The notes beneath the pieces were generated by a model that saw nothing but the letters and a program-made list of their open reading frames with translations, made no database searches and had not been told where the DNA came from. This document shows positions 26,118 through 35,184 of a stretch of 64,000 nt of DNA, in pieces. The stretch is from Shewanella amazonensis SB2B (GTDB taxonomy: Bacteria > Pseudomonadota > Gammaproteobacteria > Enterobacterales > Shewanellaceae): positions 2,734,001-2,798,000 of the forward strand of contig NC_008700.1 of NCBI RefSeq assembly GCF_000015245.1, given 5' to 3'. A program made the translations under genes and the position numbers. The first letter of the stretch is position 1. Every line of letters starts with the position of its first letter.

Positions 26118-26988
26118 CCCCAGGCTCCTCTTCAGCCCCCTTCACCCCGTCCGCATGACCGGGCTCAGCGGCCGCGCCCTGAGCTTGTTGCTGCAATACC
26201 TGCGCTTCACGCTCCAGCGTTTCATGACGCTCTATCGGCGCCGCCAATACTGCCGCAATGCGGTTTTCCAGCCGCATATCCACCCGGGAACGCTGACTGT
26301 CGATCACCAGCTCGCCCTGCGCCAGAAGCGGGTCGCTTTCCAGTTGCCATTGCTTACGGGTGATTTCGTCGGGGCCATACAGGCTGCTGACCAGGGTAAC
26401 GTCTTGCGGATTGAGCCGGATTTTAACTTGTTGCTCTTTCAATGGCAGGCAATCAACCCCTTCACGCAATGCTGCAAGTACGTGTTCGGGATGCGTTTTT
26501 AACTCGTGCTGCAGAATTTGCTTTGCCAACCCCATGGCGAGCGAAAGCAGTTCCTGCTCAATTTCGTTATCCAGTACCGCCATGGGGGCGGCGAACTGCT
26601 CAATCAGACCTTCAAAGCGGGCTATCATTCGGGCGGCATCTTCCAGTCCCTGTGCCATTCCCTGCTCATGGCCCTGACGCACACCTTCTTCGTGGCCTTC
26701 TTTCAAGCCCTGTAAGCGACCGGCCTCCAGCCCCTGAGCCAGCCCTTCCGCATGCCCTGCCGCCAGACCTTCCTGTTCGGCCTCGGCTCGTATCGCCTCT
26801 ATTTCGGCCAACGTGGGCGGACGGATTTCCTCTTCTTCCTGAGGCACAAAGGTTTGCCCCGGACGCCTGCCCAGCAAGTTGGCAGGTTCCTCTTCCCGCG
26901 CAGAGGACATGTCAGGTAATCGCCAATGGGCGAATTCATCCTGCTCCTCACCGCGCAATAGGTTTTTAGGGCGTTTGCTGTCAGTCAT
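26086..26988 (-). CDS. fliH: Flagellar export regulator FliH
   Basis: This 300-residue protein regulates FliI and links it to FliN. Residues 74-114 hold eleven glycines spaced exactly every four residues (ten successive GxxxG steps), a striking helix-packing repeat typical of FliH. The C-terminal half resembles the V/F-ATPase E/delta-type subunit. The start overlaps the fliG stop by one base. Confidence 0.93.
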   Translation of the reverse strand: MTDSKRPKNLLRGEEQDEFAHWRLPDMSSAREEEPANLLGRRPGQTFVPQEEEEIRPPTLAEIEAIRAEAEQEGLAAGHAEGLAQGLEAGRLQGLKEGHEEGVRQGHEQGMAQGLEDAARMIARFEGLIEQFAAPMAVLDNEIEQELLSLAMGLAKQILQHELKTHPEHVLAALREGVDCLPLKEQQVKIRLNPQDVTLVSSLYGPDEITRKQWQLESDPLLAQGELVIDSQRSRVDMRLENRIAAVLAAPIERHETLEREAQVLQQQAQGAAAEPGHADGVKGAEEEPGDDKSSPPSTE

Positions 26989-28025
26989 CAGATGAACTCT
27001 TCACCGCCGCCACCACCGAGCATGATTTCACCGGCATCGGACAGGCGTCTTGCAATGGACAGAATTTCCTTCTGGGCCAATTCCACTTCACTGATACGGA
27101 TTGGGCCCATGGCTTCGAGATCATCACGCAGCAGCTCTGCCGCGCGCTTGGACATATTGCCGAGGATCTTGTCTTTGAGCGGCTCGTCGGCGCCCTTGAG
27201 GGCCTTCATCAGCACATCCTGCTGCACTTCACGCAGCAAGGTTTGAATACCACGGTCGTCCACATCGATGAGGTTTTCGAATACAAACATGAGATCCTGA
27301 ATTTGCTGCGCCATTTCTTCGTCGGTTTCGCGCATGGTTTCCATGAGCTGGCTTTCGATGGCGGTATCCAGGTAGTTCATGATGTTGGCGGCCGCCTTCA
27401 GGCCACCCATCTTGGCCGCCTGAGCACCACCCTGACCGGCAAATTGCTTCTCCATGATATCGTTCAGTTCCTGCAGGGCCGCAGGCTGTACTTCCTCAAG
27501 ATTGGCAATCCGCATCAAGAGGTCAAGACGGGTGTTTTCCGGGAACTGAGAGAAAATCTCAGCAGCCTGATCCGGCTCGAGATAGGAGAGCACGATGGTT
27601 TGAATTTGCGGGTGTTCGTTCTGGATAATGGTGGCTACCTGACGGGCGTCCATCCACTTGAGTGAATCCAGGCCCTTGGCACCGCTGCCCATGATGATTT
27701 GTTCAATCAGGTTGCCAGCCTTGTCTTCACCCAAGGCCGCCGTCAGCGCCTTACGGACAAATTCTTCGCTGTTAAAGCCGATGGAGGAGAATTTCTGAAT
27801 GTCATCCAGAAATTGCTTGTGTACCGCGATGACTTTTTCCTGACCAAAGTCTTCCAGTGCGGCCATGGCCATACCCACTTTTTGCACCTGCTTGGGCTCC
27901 AGGTGCTTGAGGATAGAGGCCGCGTCGGCCTCACTCAGACTCAGCAGCAGGATGGCCGTTTTTTCAACGCCGCTTAAATTGCTGACTTTGAAACCGGATT
28001 CGGATTTTTCTTTATTTTCAGCCAT
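26988..28025 (-). CDS. fliG: Flagellar motor switch protein FliG
   Basis: This 345-residue protein has N-terminal, middle and C-terminal ARM-like domains. Torque-helix sequence is visible near the C-terminus (MFVFENLIDVDDRGIQ...LLREV; SKRAAELLRDDLEAMGPIR). It couples the C-ring to stator units and binds FliF. It overlaps fliF by 8 bases. Confidence 0.97.
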   Translation of the reverse strand: MAENKEKSESGFKVSNLSGVEKTAILLLSLSEADAASILKHLEPKQVQKVGMAMAALEDFGQEKVIAVHKQFLDDIQKFSSIGFNSEEFVRKALTAALGEDKAGNLIEQIIMGSGAKGLDSLKWMDARQVATIIQNEHPQIQTIVLSYLEPDQAAEIFSQFPENTRLDLLMRIANLEEVQPAALQELNDIMEKQFAGQGGAQAAKMGGLKAAANIMNYLDTAIESQLMETMRETDEEMAQQIQDLMFVFENLIDVDDRGIQTLLREVQQDVLMKALKGADEPLKDKILGNMSKRAAELLRDDLEAMGPIRISEVELAQKEILSIARRLSDAGEIMLGGGGGEEFI

Positions 28026-29715
28026 TGTCCTGTTGCAACCAATTTTTCACGACTTGAGTGGAAAGCTCAGGTTCGTTGGCAACCAGAGCGCGGATAGCCT
28101 TAATCATATCATCATCTTTGTGCAGATTCGGGATGAGAATCGAACCATCATCCGCATAGCTGTACTCAGCATCGCTGGCATTGAGCATGCCCAAAGTGTC
28201 TGCGGCGAACTGATCTTCAATCTCAGCCAGTTCATGACCCAGGCGGCCATCGTCAGGCATATCGACCTTGTCGGTGAGCAGCAGTTTCTTCAGCAGTGGC
28301 CGCACGACAAAGAGAATGAGCACCAGGATGGCCAGAGAGCCGGATGCCAGTTTCATGGCCTTCCAGAACCAGGGTTGCTCCCACATAGGCAACTCTGGCA
28401 CTTCCTCAACAAGCTGATCCATAAAGGGAACAGTGACGACTTCTATGCTGTCACCGCGTTGACCGCTGAACCCCACAGCGCCCTCAAGCAGACGGCGAAT
28501 ATTGGCAAGCTCGGCCTCGGTGCGGGCTACACGATTCACCTGACCTTCGGTATTGGCTTCACCGGTTTTATAGTCCACCGCCACAGATACACTTACCCGG
28601 CGCACCACGCCAATCTGTTGACGGGTATGGCTGATGGTGGTGTCCAGCTCGTAGTTACGGGTCGCTTCACGGTGTGAATTTCCGTTGGCCTGGGCCTTAT
28701 CCTGCGCTTCCTGCAGGGTTTGAGGAATGTTTGACTCCATCGGCGGCTGATTCGAGAGCGCACCGGGGATCCCCATGTTGGCTTCACCGCTGGTTTGGGT
28801 TTCCAGGGTCATTTCGCTGCGCACCGCAGGCAGATCCGGGTTGAAACGCTTGGACGTTTGTTCCACGGCAGTAAAGTCCATGGTCACATCCACCTGGGAG
28901 GTGTAATTTTCCGGGCCCAAAATGGGCATCAGTATGGCATCAACCTTGGCACGGTATTCGGCTTCTTTTTGTTTGACGAGCTCGAGTTCACGGCGGGCAC
29001 GGGCAGAAGCGCCGTCCTGGCTGCCGGAGTTCAGCAAACGACCGTTGGAATCGGTTACCGTCACCCGGGTAGGCTCGAGTCCCTGTACGGCGGACGCCAC
29101 TATATCGACTATGGCATCCACTTCTTCCTGCCCCAGACCGCCACGACGACTGGTGACGACCACAGTGGCACTGGCCTTGGATTGGTTACGGGCAAACACG
29201 TTTTCTTTGGGCAGCGCCAGGATCACCTTGGCACGGCTGACGCTTTTCAGCTCTTCGATGGTGCGGGCGAGGTTTTGCTCCTGGCTGTGCTTGAGTCGGG
29301 CCTGCTCCAGACGCTGGCTTACGCCAAAGCCCATGTCCTGACTCAGAAAATCCTGATTGGTGGTACTGGCAGCATCCACACCGTTACGGCTCAAAAGCAG
29401 CCGGATGTCTTGATACTTATCTTCCGGGACTCGCAGCACATCAAAATCCACCTGATAGGGAATTTTGTTTTTATCGAGCACATCCAGCACCTGGATCATT
29501 TCCTGGGCTTCAAACTTACCCAATGGACGGTATTCAGGCTCCTGTGCCCACATCATCACAAACACCGCCAATGCCAGACAGATGGCAAGGGCCAGGATCA
29601 TGGTGACCTGTCTGAGCATATCGGCGCTGCCGAGGTTACCCAGCACCCCGGATTTATTTTCCTGTTGTACACCGCTCATGCCGCTGTCGGTGCTGACAAT
29701 CATATCTGTGCTCAC
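28018..29715 (-). CDS. fliF: Flagellar MS-ring protein FliF
   Basis: This 565-residue protein has two membrane helices (about residues 35-55 and 446-468) flanking a large periplasmic region with the ring-building motifs (YxPLGxFEAQEM; MGFGVSQRLEQARLKHSQEQNLARTIEEL). The C-terminal tail binds FliG. The start is GTG at 29715 with AAGGA eight bases upstream; an ATG four codons later is possible. Confidence 0.96.
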   Translation of the reverse strand: MSTDMIVSTDSGMSGVQQENKSGVLGNLGSADMLRQVTMILALAICLALAVFVMMWAQEPEYRPLGKFEAQEMIQVLDVLDKNKIPYQVDFDVLRVPEDKYQDIRLLLSRNGVDAASTTNQDFLSQDMGFGVSQRLEQARLKHSQEQNLARTIEELKSVSRAKVILALPKENVFARNQSKASATVVVTSRRGGLGQEEVDAIVDIVASAVQGLEPTRVTVTDSNGRLLNSGSQDGASARARRELELVKQKEAEYRAKVDAILMPILGPENYTSQVDVTMDFTAVEQTSKRFNPDLPAVRSEMTLETQTSGEANMGIPGALSNQPPMESNIPQTLQEAQDKAQANGNSHREATRNYELDTTISHTRQQIGVVRRVSVSVAVDYKTGEANTEGQVNRVARTEAELANIRRLLEGAVGFSGQRGDSIEVVTVPFMDQLVEEVPELPMWEQPWFWKAMKLASGSLAILVLILFVVRPLLKKLLLTDKVDMPDDGRLGHELAEIEDQFAADTLGMLNASDAEYSYADDGSILIPNLHKDDDMIKAIRALVANEPELSTQVVKNWLQQDNG

Positions 29716-29739
29716 GTTCAGTATCCTTCAGTGGCCGCT

Positions 29740-30075
29740 TTAAACGGGCATGCTCATGATTTCTTTGTAGGCTTCGACAAGCTTGTTGCGCACCTGCACA
29801 GTGGCCTCAAAGGCAACACTGGCCTTTTCGCGGGCGATTACTGTATCGGACAGGGTCACGCGGGTATCGCCCATGTCCAGTCGGGTGGCCAGGCTGGAGG
29901 AGCTTTGCTGCAGTTCGTTTACGTGTCCTACTGCGTTGGCGAGCAGACTGGCGAAATCAGCGCCGCTGGTGTTGCCGACCTGGCGAAGCGGCTGAGGCTC
30001 GATACCCATAGATGGACTGAGTTCGCCCTGGAGTTTCTGCATTTCCTGCATGAATGAAGATGGACCTATTTGCAT
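29740..30075 (-). CDS. fliE: MS-ring/rod junction protein FliE
   Basis: This 111-residue helical protein joins the MS ring to the rod. The C-terminal sequence (ASVAFEATVQVRNKLVEAYKEIMSMPV) is diagnostic. It is the first gene of a fliE-fliF-fliG-fliH-fliI-fliJ unit and has a sigma-54 site 55 bases upstream. Confidence 0.96.
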   Translation of the reverse strand: MQIGPSSFMQEMQKLQGELSPSMGIEPQPLRQVGNTSGADFASLLANAVGHVNELQQSSSSLATRLDMGDTRVTLSDTVIAREKASVAFEATVQVRNKLVEAYKEIMSMPV

Positions 30076-30129
30076 ATGCTGCTCCCTTCGCCATGAAATT
30101 GACGGGATAAATCGCTGATATTGGGGTAC

Positions 30130-30145
30130 TGCAAAAGCCTTGCCA
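30130..30145 (-). promoter_or_regulatory. Sigma-54 promoter for fliEFGHIJ
   Basis: The minus strand reads TGGCAAG-GCTT-TTGCA, a close match with correct spacing. It lies next to the flrC terminator. Confidence 0.85.
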
Positions 30146-30153
30146 ATAAACTA

Positions 30154-30178
30154 AAAAAGCAGGCTAAGCCTGCTTTTT
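30154..30178. terminator. Intrinsic terminator after flrC
   Basis: AAAAAGCAGGC-TAA-GCCTGCTTTTT is a perfect 11-bp stem with a 3-base loop and T/A runs on both sides. It follows the flrC stop at 30199 on the minus strand and precedes the fliE promoter. Confidence 0.9.
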
Positions 30179-30198
30179 GTGATGTTCTTGCCCAAATA

Positions 30199-31539
30199 TC
30201 AGGCAGGTAGCTGAATACCCATTTCCCGCATACGGGCCATCTTGTACCTCAGGGTCCTGGCACTGATCCCCAGACGCTCAGCCACCAGTTTGCGACTGCC
30301 GCGGCACTGGCTCAGGGTCTCAAGGATTATCACATGCTCCTGGGCCTTGAGCTCATCTCCCAATCCTTCGGGCTCGGCCTTGACGGCTGTCTCTTCCTGA
30401 GTGATTTGAGTAACGTCCATGGCGTCGATAATGATGTCCTGCACGCCTATCTTAACGCCGGCGGACAGGATCAACGCCCGCTGCACCACATTATCGAGTT
30501 CTCTGACATTCCCCGGCCAGCGATGTGCCAGTAATCTGCGACAGGCCGCTTCGTCAAATTCGGGTACTTCTGTGCCCAGACGCTCTGCATGGCGTGCCAG
30601 CAAATGCCGCGCAAGTGGCAAAATGTCTTTCGGACGCTGGTTCAGAGCCGGCCAGGTCAGTGGGAATACGTTGATACGGTAATAAAGATCTTCACGGAAA
30701 TCCCCCCGCTCCGCCATAGCCTTGAGCTCACGGTTGGAGGTGGCAAGCACACGCACATCCAGCTTAATAGTTTTACGGCCACCGAGACGCTCAACTTCCC
30801 GCTCCTGCAATACCCGCAACAACTTGGCCTGTAATCCCAGATCCATTTCGGAGATTTCATCCAGCAGCAGGGTGCCTCCCTGAGCCTGCTCGAATTTTCC
30901 GGGGCAGGCCTGATAGGCACCGGTGAAGGCGCCCTTTTCATAGCCGAACAGTGTGGCTTCGAGCATATTTTCCGGAATGGCAGCGCAGTTGATGGCCACG
31001 AAGGGGCCATCTGAGCGCAAACTTTGCTTATGGATATAGCGGGCCAGCACTTCCTTACCCGAACCAGAAGGCCCGAGGATCATCACAGACGCCTCGGATT
31101 TGGCTACCCGTCCGGCAAGGGCAAGCAGCGCCTGACTGCGCTCATCGGCCACCACGGGTGCGCCCGTATCGGCTTGCGCGGGCATGTAGCGACTGACCTG
31201 GTTAAGCAGTACTTCGGGTGAAAACGGCTTGGCAAGATAATCCACCGCACCAAGTTTGATGGCACTCACGGCACTGTCTATGGTGGCGAAGGCCGTCATC
31301 AGCAATAACGGGACCTTGGGATGATACTGCCGCAAATAGGCCAAAAGCCCCATGCCGCCGATGCCTTCCATTTGCACATCGCTGATGACCATGTCAAAAC
31401 GTGATTCTTTCAACGCAAGAATGGCTTCTTCAGCGCTGGGAAGCGCCACACAGTCAAACTGCGCCAGCATCAGGGTGTCGAGCAGCGCCTCACGCAGAGA
31501 CGCATCGTCCTCGACAAGTAGCAGTCTGCCTTCAGGCAT
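30199..31539 (-). CDS. flrC: Sigma-54-dependent flagellar activator FlrC
   Basis: This 446-residue response regulator activates middle (class III) flagellar genes with sigma-54. The receiver has phospho-acceptor D54 (VISDVQM). The AAA+ domain shows GPSGSGKEVLARYIH (Walker A), GYEKGAFTGA (sigma-54 contact loop) and GGTLLLDEISEM (Walker B). A Fis-type helix-turn-helix ends the protein (GSRKLVAERLGISARTLRYKMARM). FlrB is its kinase; the genes overlap by 8 bases. Confidence 0.96.
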   Translation of the reverse strand: MPEGRLLLVEDDASLREALLDTLMLAQFDCVALPSAEEAILALKESRFDMVISDVQMEGIGGMGLLAYLRQYHPKVPLLLMTAFATIDSAVSAIKLGAVDYLAKPFSPEVLLNQVSRYMPAQADTGAPVVADERSQALLALAGRVAKSEASVMILGPSGSGKEVLARYIHKQSLRSDGPFVAINCAAIPENMLEATLFGYEKGAFTGAYQACPGKFEQAQGGTLLLDEISEMDLGLQAKLLRVLQEREVERLGGRKTIKLDVRVLATSNRELKAMAERGDFREDLYYRINVFPLTWPALNQRPKDILPLARHLLARHAERLGTEVPEFDEAACRRLLAHRWPGNVRELDNVVQRALILSAGVKIGVQDIIIDAMDVTQITQEETAVKAEPEGLGDELKAQEHVIILETLSQCRGSRKLVAERLGISARTLRYKMARMREMGIQLPA

Positions 31540-32605
31540 GGCTAACCTCCTTTACTGAATCTTCTGAAATCACGGGGAATTTAAGCATGACACTACAGCC
31601 ACGGTTGGCAGCACATTGCATTTTGAGCTCACCACCATGGTTACGCACGACTGTCTGTACCACGGCTAAACCGAGGCCTGTACCCTGTGCCTTGGTCGTA
31701 AAAAAGGGTTCCATCACCCGCTGCTCACTGCCGGACTCCAATCCTTTACCATCGTCCACCACAGCCAGAACCAAACGACCGTCCTGTATGCTGCCATGGA
31801 GCAGTATATGGTGGGCGCCTGCTTCGAGGCTGTTCATCAAAAGATTATTAATGGCCGAGCTCAGTGCGCTCTGGGAGGCCGCCATCATGGCGCCAAGGGT
31901 TTCATCCTGAAACCGTACTGCACAGCCTTTATCGGTGGCGATGGGCTCACAGGTTGCCAGCACAGGGGCAATGATGTCTGCCAGTGGCATGGAAGACATG
32001 GGCGCTTCCACTTTGCCCCTTGCCATCAACAACATATCGTTCACCTGTCGCTCCAGCTCATTCAGCCTGTCCACCAACTTCTGTTGGAAACGACTGCGGG
32101 AGTCCTGGTTGAGTTTGGGACTGGCAAGGTTTGCTGCGTAAAGCAGTGCAGCCGACAGGGGAGTTCGGATTTGATGTGCCAGGGTAGCCACCATTTTGCC
32201 AAGGGCCGACAGACGCTGCAGATGAGCAAGGTTACGCTGCAATAGGCGGGTTTCTGTGAGATCGGTCAGCAAAATCAGCTGTCCGGGTTCCAGTGGCGTA
32301 ATGGCCAGCTTGACTCTGCGGCCATTCTTCAGCGATACCTCATGGCCATCGTCATCCTGAGGCGAAAAGGCTCTGGCGATGACACTGAGCCAGCGCTCAC
32401 CTTCCAAAGGCCGGTCCAGCAGCTGAACCGCAACGGGATTTGCCAGCGTGACTATGCCATCGGCATTCAGTATCACCACGCCAGAGGGCATGGCCTCCAG
32501 GATTTGCGCCATTTGCTCGGCAGATGCAACGCCGCTGGACTTCACCTCTTGAAGGCGAGCCCGTACCGGAAAGTCGGCTATCTTGGCTAAAGCTTTGGTG
32601 GCCAT
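31532..32605 (-). CDS. flrB: Flagellar sensor histidine kinase FlrB
   Basis: This 357-residue soluble kinase has a PAS domain (about residues 30-120), a HisKA region with H144 (ATLAHQIRTPLSAAL) and an HATPase domain (N box NNLLMNSLEAGAH; DDGKGLE; GTGLGLAVVQ). No membrane helix is seen. It phosphorylates FlrC. A sigma-54 promoter and an inverted repeat lie immediately upstream. Confidence 0.95.
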   Translation of the reverse strand: MATKALAKIADFPVRARLQEVKSSGVASAEQMAQILEAMPSGVVILNADGIVTLANPVAVQLLDRPLEGERWLSVIARAFSPQDDDGHEVSLKNGRRVKLAITPLEPGQLILLTDLTETRLLQRNLAHLQRLSALGKMVATLAHQIRTPLSAALLYAANLASPKLNQDSRSRFQQKLVDRLNELERQVNDMLLMARGKVEAPMSSMPLADIIAPVLATCEPIATDKGCAVRFQDETLGAMMAASQSALSSAINNLLMNSLEAGAHHILLHGSIQDGRLVLAVVDDGKGLESGSEQRVMEPFFTTKAQGTGLGLAVVQTVVRNHGGELKMQCAANRGCSVMLKFPVISEDSVKEVSHA

Positions 32606-32608
32606 GGA

Positions 32609-32640
32609 AACCCCGTCAAAATTACGTTATTGACGGGGTT
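32609..32640 (-). other. Inverted repeat at the expected flrB transcript start
   Basis: The arms AACCCCGTCAA and TTGACGGGGTT are perfect over 11 bp with a 10-base loop. The repeat ends 3 bases before the flrB ATG. The start predicted from the sigma-54 site (about 32632) lies inside one arm. It could end flrA transcripts, act as an operator, or fold in read-through mRNA and cover the flrB initiation site. Confidence 0.7.
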
Positions 32641-32642
32641 AA

Positions 32643-32658
32643 TGCAGGGACTGTGCCA
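32643..32658 (-). promoter_or_regulatory. Sigma-54 promoter for flrBC
   Basis: The minus strand reads TGGCACA-GTCC-CTGCA, with the key GG and GC pairs in place. It lies 38 bases before the flrB ATG. FlrA is the expected activator. Confidence 0.85.
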
Positions 32659-32697
32659 GAGTAGAAATTTAGAGAATTGGGTGGGACCTGAGTAAAA

Positions 32698-34128
32698 TTA
32701 ATCTTTACTCATCCCGTACTTACGCATTTTTTCAACCAGAGTGGTTCTGCGGATCCCGAGCATTTCAGCTGCGCGGGCAACGACGTTATCCTGTTGCTCC
32801 AACGCCTGACGTATCATGTCGATTTCAAGCTCGGCCAACAAATCTTTAAGATTTACCCCTTCCGGAGGCAATTCGCTGGGGAAGCGGGTTTCCGGAATTT
32901 CCACCGGCTCATCATCATTAAAGATAGACGCCAGCGCATCGCGCTCCAACATCTCTTCACTGACTTCGACACAGTACTCGGGGACGTCGATGTGGCGATA
33001 TTTAACGGGTAGATCGTTCACATCAACCAAACCGCCCGGATACAGGATAGTGAGTCGCTCAACCAGGTTGGAGAGTTCACGTACGTTGCCGGACCAGTCA
33101 TGTTCCTTGAGAGACTCAATGGCGCGTTGGGTGAAACGCACTTTACCACGGCCTTCGTTAAAGACCCGGCTGACAAGCTCCTGAAGTAGCAGCGGAATAT
33201 CTTCACAGCGCTCAGACAGCGACGGCATTTCTATGGGGAACACATTGAGACGATAGAAAAGATCCTCACGGAACTCATTATTTTCTATCATGTTCTCAAG
33301 GTTTCTGTGGGTCGCTGCCACCACACGGACATTGGCTTGAATGGGTTTGCTGCCACCAACGCGTTCAAATACGCGCTCCTGCAACACACGTAGCAGTTTT
33401 ACCTGCATGGCCAGGGGCATATCACCAATTTCATCCAGAAACAGGGTACCACCTTCAGCCAGCTCAAAACGGCCTTTACGGGAGCTGATTGCTCCGGTAA
33501 AAGAGCCCTTCTCATGACCAAAGAGTTCACTCTCAAGCAGTTCAGGCGGAATGGCACCACAATTGACAGGAATAAAAGGACCGTCGCGACGCTCCGACAG
33601 GTAGTGAATATTGCGAGCAACCACTTCCTTGCCAGTACCAGACTGCCCCAGCACCAACACAGTCGCATCCGATGGCGCAACCTGACTGATAAGATGACGC
33701 ACGTTGACTATGCCTTCACTGCGACCAACGAGGCTGCGGAATAACTTGGTCTGGTTACCGCTGGTAGGCACGTCCGGACGCCTCTGCTGGCCAAAGACCT
33801 GACAGAAGTGCAGCAATTCGGTGAGTTGGGGATAATTGAACGGCTCTTCAACGCTACCGATGAGATTTGCGCTGAGATCATCAGTTGCGCCAAGCAGTAA
33901 AATTGGCTGCCAAGGTATTTTGGTAGCAAACACTTTTACCTGCTCCAAAGGCAGGGATTCAAGGTCAACAATCAGTGCCCGAAAACGGGTTTCCTTGACG
34001 GCTTGTTCCAGACCACTTGGGTCCAGGGTCTCTAGTTGTTCACCTAAAAACTCAAGAATGCAGGAAAGACGACCGATACGTTCGGTCTGGTTTCCTACAA
34101 GCAAAATTCTCTGGTCTGTCTGCATCAT
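32698..34128 (-). CDS. flrA: Master flagellar regulator FlrA (FleQ-type)
   Basis: This 476-residue sigma-54 activator tops the flagellar cascade. The N-terminal FleQ-type domain lacks the acidic pocket of a normal receiver (ILLVGNQTER in place of VDD). The AAA+ domain has GQSGTGKEVVARNIH (Walker A), GGTLFLDEIGDM (Walker B) and a contact loop reading GSFTGA, where GAFTGA is standard. A Fis-type helix-turn-helix (VVARAAEMLGIRRTTLVEKMRKYGM) is C-terminal. FleQ relatives bind c-di-GMP and FlhG. The start is one of two adjacent ATG codons (34128 or 34125). Confidence 0.96.
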   Translation of the reverse strand: MMQTDQRILLVGNQTERIGRLSCILEFLGEQLETLDPSGLEQAVKETRFRALIVDLESLPLEQVKVFATKIPWQPILLLGATDDLSANLIGSVEEPFNYPQLTELLHFCQVFGQQRRPDVPTSGNQTKLFRSLVGRSEGIVNVRHLISQVAPSDATVLVLGQSGTGKEVVARNIHYLSERRDGPFIPVNCGAIPPELLESELFGHEKGSFTGAISSRKGRFELAEGGTLFLDEIGDMPLAMQVKLLRVLQERVFERVGGSKPIQANVRVVAATHRNLENMIENNEFREDLFYRLNVFPIEMPSLSERCEDIPLLLQELVSRVFNEGRGKVRFTQRAIESLKEHDWSGNVRELSNLVERLTILYPGGLVDVNDLPVKYRHIDVPEYCVEVSEEMLERDALASIFNDDEPVEIPETRFPSELPPEGVNLKDLLAELEIDMIRQALEQQDNVVARAAEMLGIRRTTLVEKMRKYGMSKD

Positions 34129-34417
34129 TCAGTTGGCCGTAACGCTCGAATATCTAACGAATCGCATTAATTATTGGTGTTCGTTGCTCACAGGGCGTCA
34201 ATGCTGTTACTCCGGGAAAACTGCCGGTCATTCACACCATGTCGAATATTGTATTATCGGCAGTCGAGAAGCAAGTCTCTGCTTTACAATAAACTCTTTT
34301 GCTTCTGATTCTAGACCAATTTTCCCGCGCTTCCGACCCTTTTGGTCAATTCTCTGGCTAATGTCAAAAAAGGCGCATTCACAGCGCCTTTTTATTGGGG
34401 AGATTTATGTGCAAAAA
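34129..34417. other. Intergenic region between flrA and fliS
   Basis: This 289-base gap holds the fliS terminator at its left end and must contain the flrA promoter. A TTGACG hexamer on the minus strand (about 34221-34226) is a possible sigma-70 -35 element, but no well-spaced -10 box is clear. I see no gene. Confidence 0.4.
34365..34393. terminator. Intrinsic terminator after fliS
   Basis: AAAAAGGCGC-ATTCACA-GCGCCTTTTT forms a 10-bp stem with A and T runs. It follows the fliS stop (34418) on the minus strand by about 25 bases. Confidence 0.88.
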
Positions 34418-34828
34418 TCAAACAGCTTCATCGTGGGAAGTGATGTTATGTTGATCTGCGGGGATGGCATCCCAACCTTCTTTCAAGGTGCGCAGCAACC
34501 CCATCACGTCATCGATAGCCTGAGGATCGTTATTAAGGTTTGCCTCGCTGATTTTGCGCAGCATAAAGTCGTAGAGGTCACCCAGGTTTTGGGCTATTTC
34601 ACCACCCGCCTCCATATTCAGGCTATTAGATAAACCGGTAATAATACCTATGGCCTTATTGATGAAAATGCCTTTATTGGTTAAGTCATTTTGCTCAATT
34701 GCATAACGACTCTGGGCCAAGCGCTCCAGGGCGCCTGCAAACATCATCTGAATGATACGGTGGGGGGACGCGACGGCAATTTCACTTTCCAGTGATACCT
34801 TGCGATAAGATTGCAGTGACCCTCTCAT
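34418..34828 (-). CDS. fliS: Flagellin export chaperone FliS
   Basis: This 136-residue helical protein binds the flagellin C-terminus before export. Family sequence is visible at ASPHRIIQMMFAGALERLAQSRYAIEQND and GEIAQNLGDLYDFMLRKI. It lies 6 bases after a FliT/FlaI-like gene and closes the filament cluster with a terminator. Confidence 0.95.
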   Translation of the reverse strand: MRGSLQSYRKVSLESEIAVASPHRIIQMMFAGALERLAQSRYAIEQNDLTNKGIFINKAIGIITGLSNSLNMEAGGEIAQNLGDLYDFMLRKISEANLNNDPQAIDDVMGLLRTLKEGWDAIPADQHNITSHDEAV

Positions 34829-34834
34829 ATGTAC

Positions 34835-35155
34835 CTACCTATTTGCATCGATTGTTCTGTAAACATTGAGTTGGCGTTTACTTTTACTGCCGGCATGCAA
34901 TAACTGCTGCCTGTGATCCCTGAGAGCCGTGGCCTTGGCTAAAAACTCCTGACTAAGTCGCAACTCCTTATTCAGAAAGTAACGATCTTCGTCTTCTTGG
35001 CCAGCTTCCGTCTTTTGCAATAAAAATTGACGCTTGAGAATCATCTCTTGCAATTGTGATACCAAGTCATCAGCACTTTCATCTTCAGCTGTGGTTTTCT
35101 CCAGCTTTTCAAACAATAAAATTAAATCTTTATTGAGTGCTTCCAGTTCGTGCAT
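34835..35155 (-). CDS. FliT/FlaI-like flagellar chaperone candidate
   Basis: This 106-residue protein is strongly helical and charged. It lies between fliD and fliS, where FliT or the Vibrio FlaI protein is found. Sequence similarity to FliT is low, so the call rests mainly on position and size. FliT is the FliD export chaperone. The C-terminus is basic (GSKSKRQLNVYR). Confidence 0.6.
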   Translation of the reverse strand: MHELEALNKDLILLFEKLEKTTAEDESADDLVSQLQEMILKRQFLLQKTEAGQEDEDRYFLNKELRLSQEFLAKATALRDHRQQLLHAGSKSKRQLNVYRTIDANR

Positions 35156-35184
35156 ATCGTTCTCCCGTTGGCGCTCTACTCAGT

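Noticed and set aside
34254..34261. Perfect sigma-28 -10 sequence (GCCGATAA) on the minus strand upstream of flrA
   Set aside because: The sequence 11 bases upstream (AGAGACTT) matches the -35 box poorly, and a late-class promoter for the master regulator would be unexpected.
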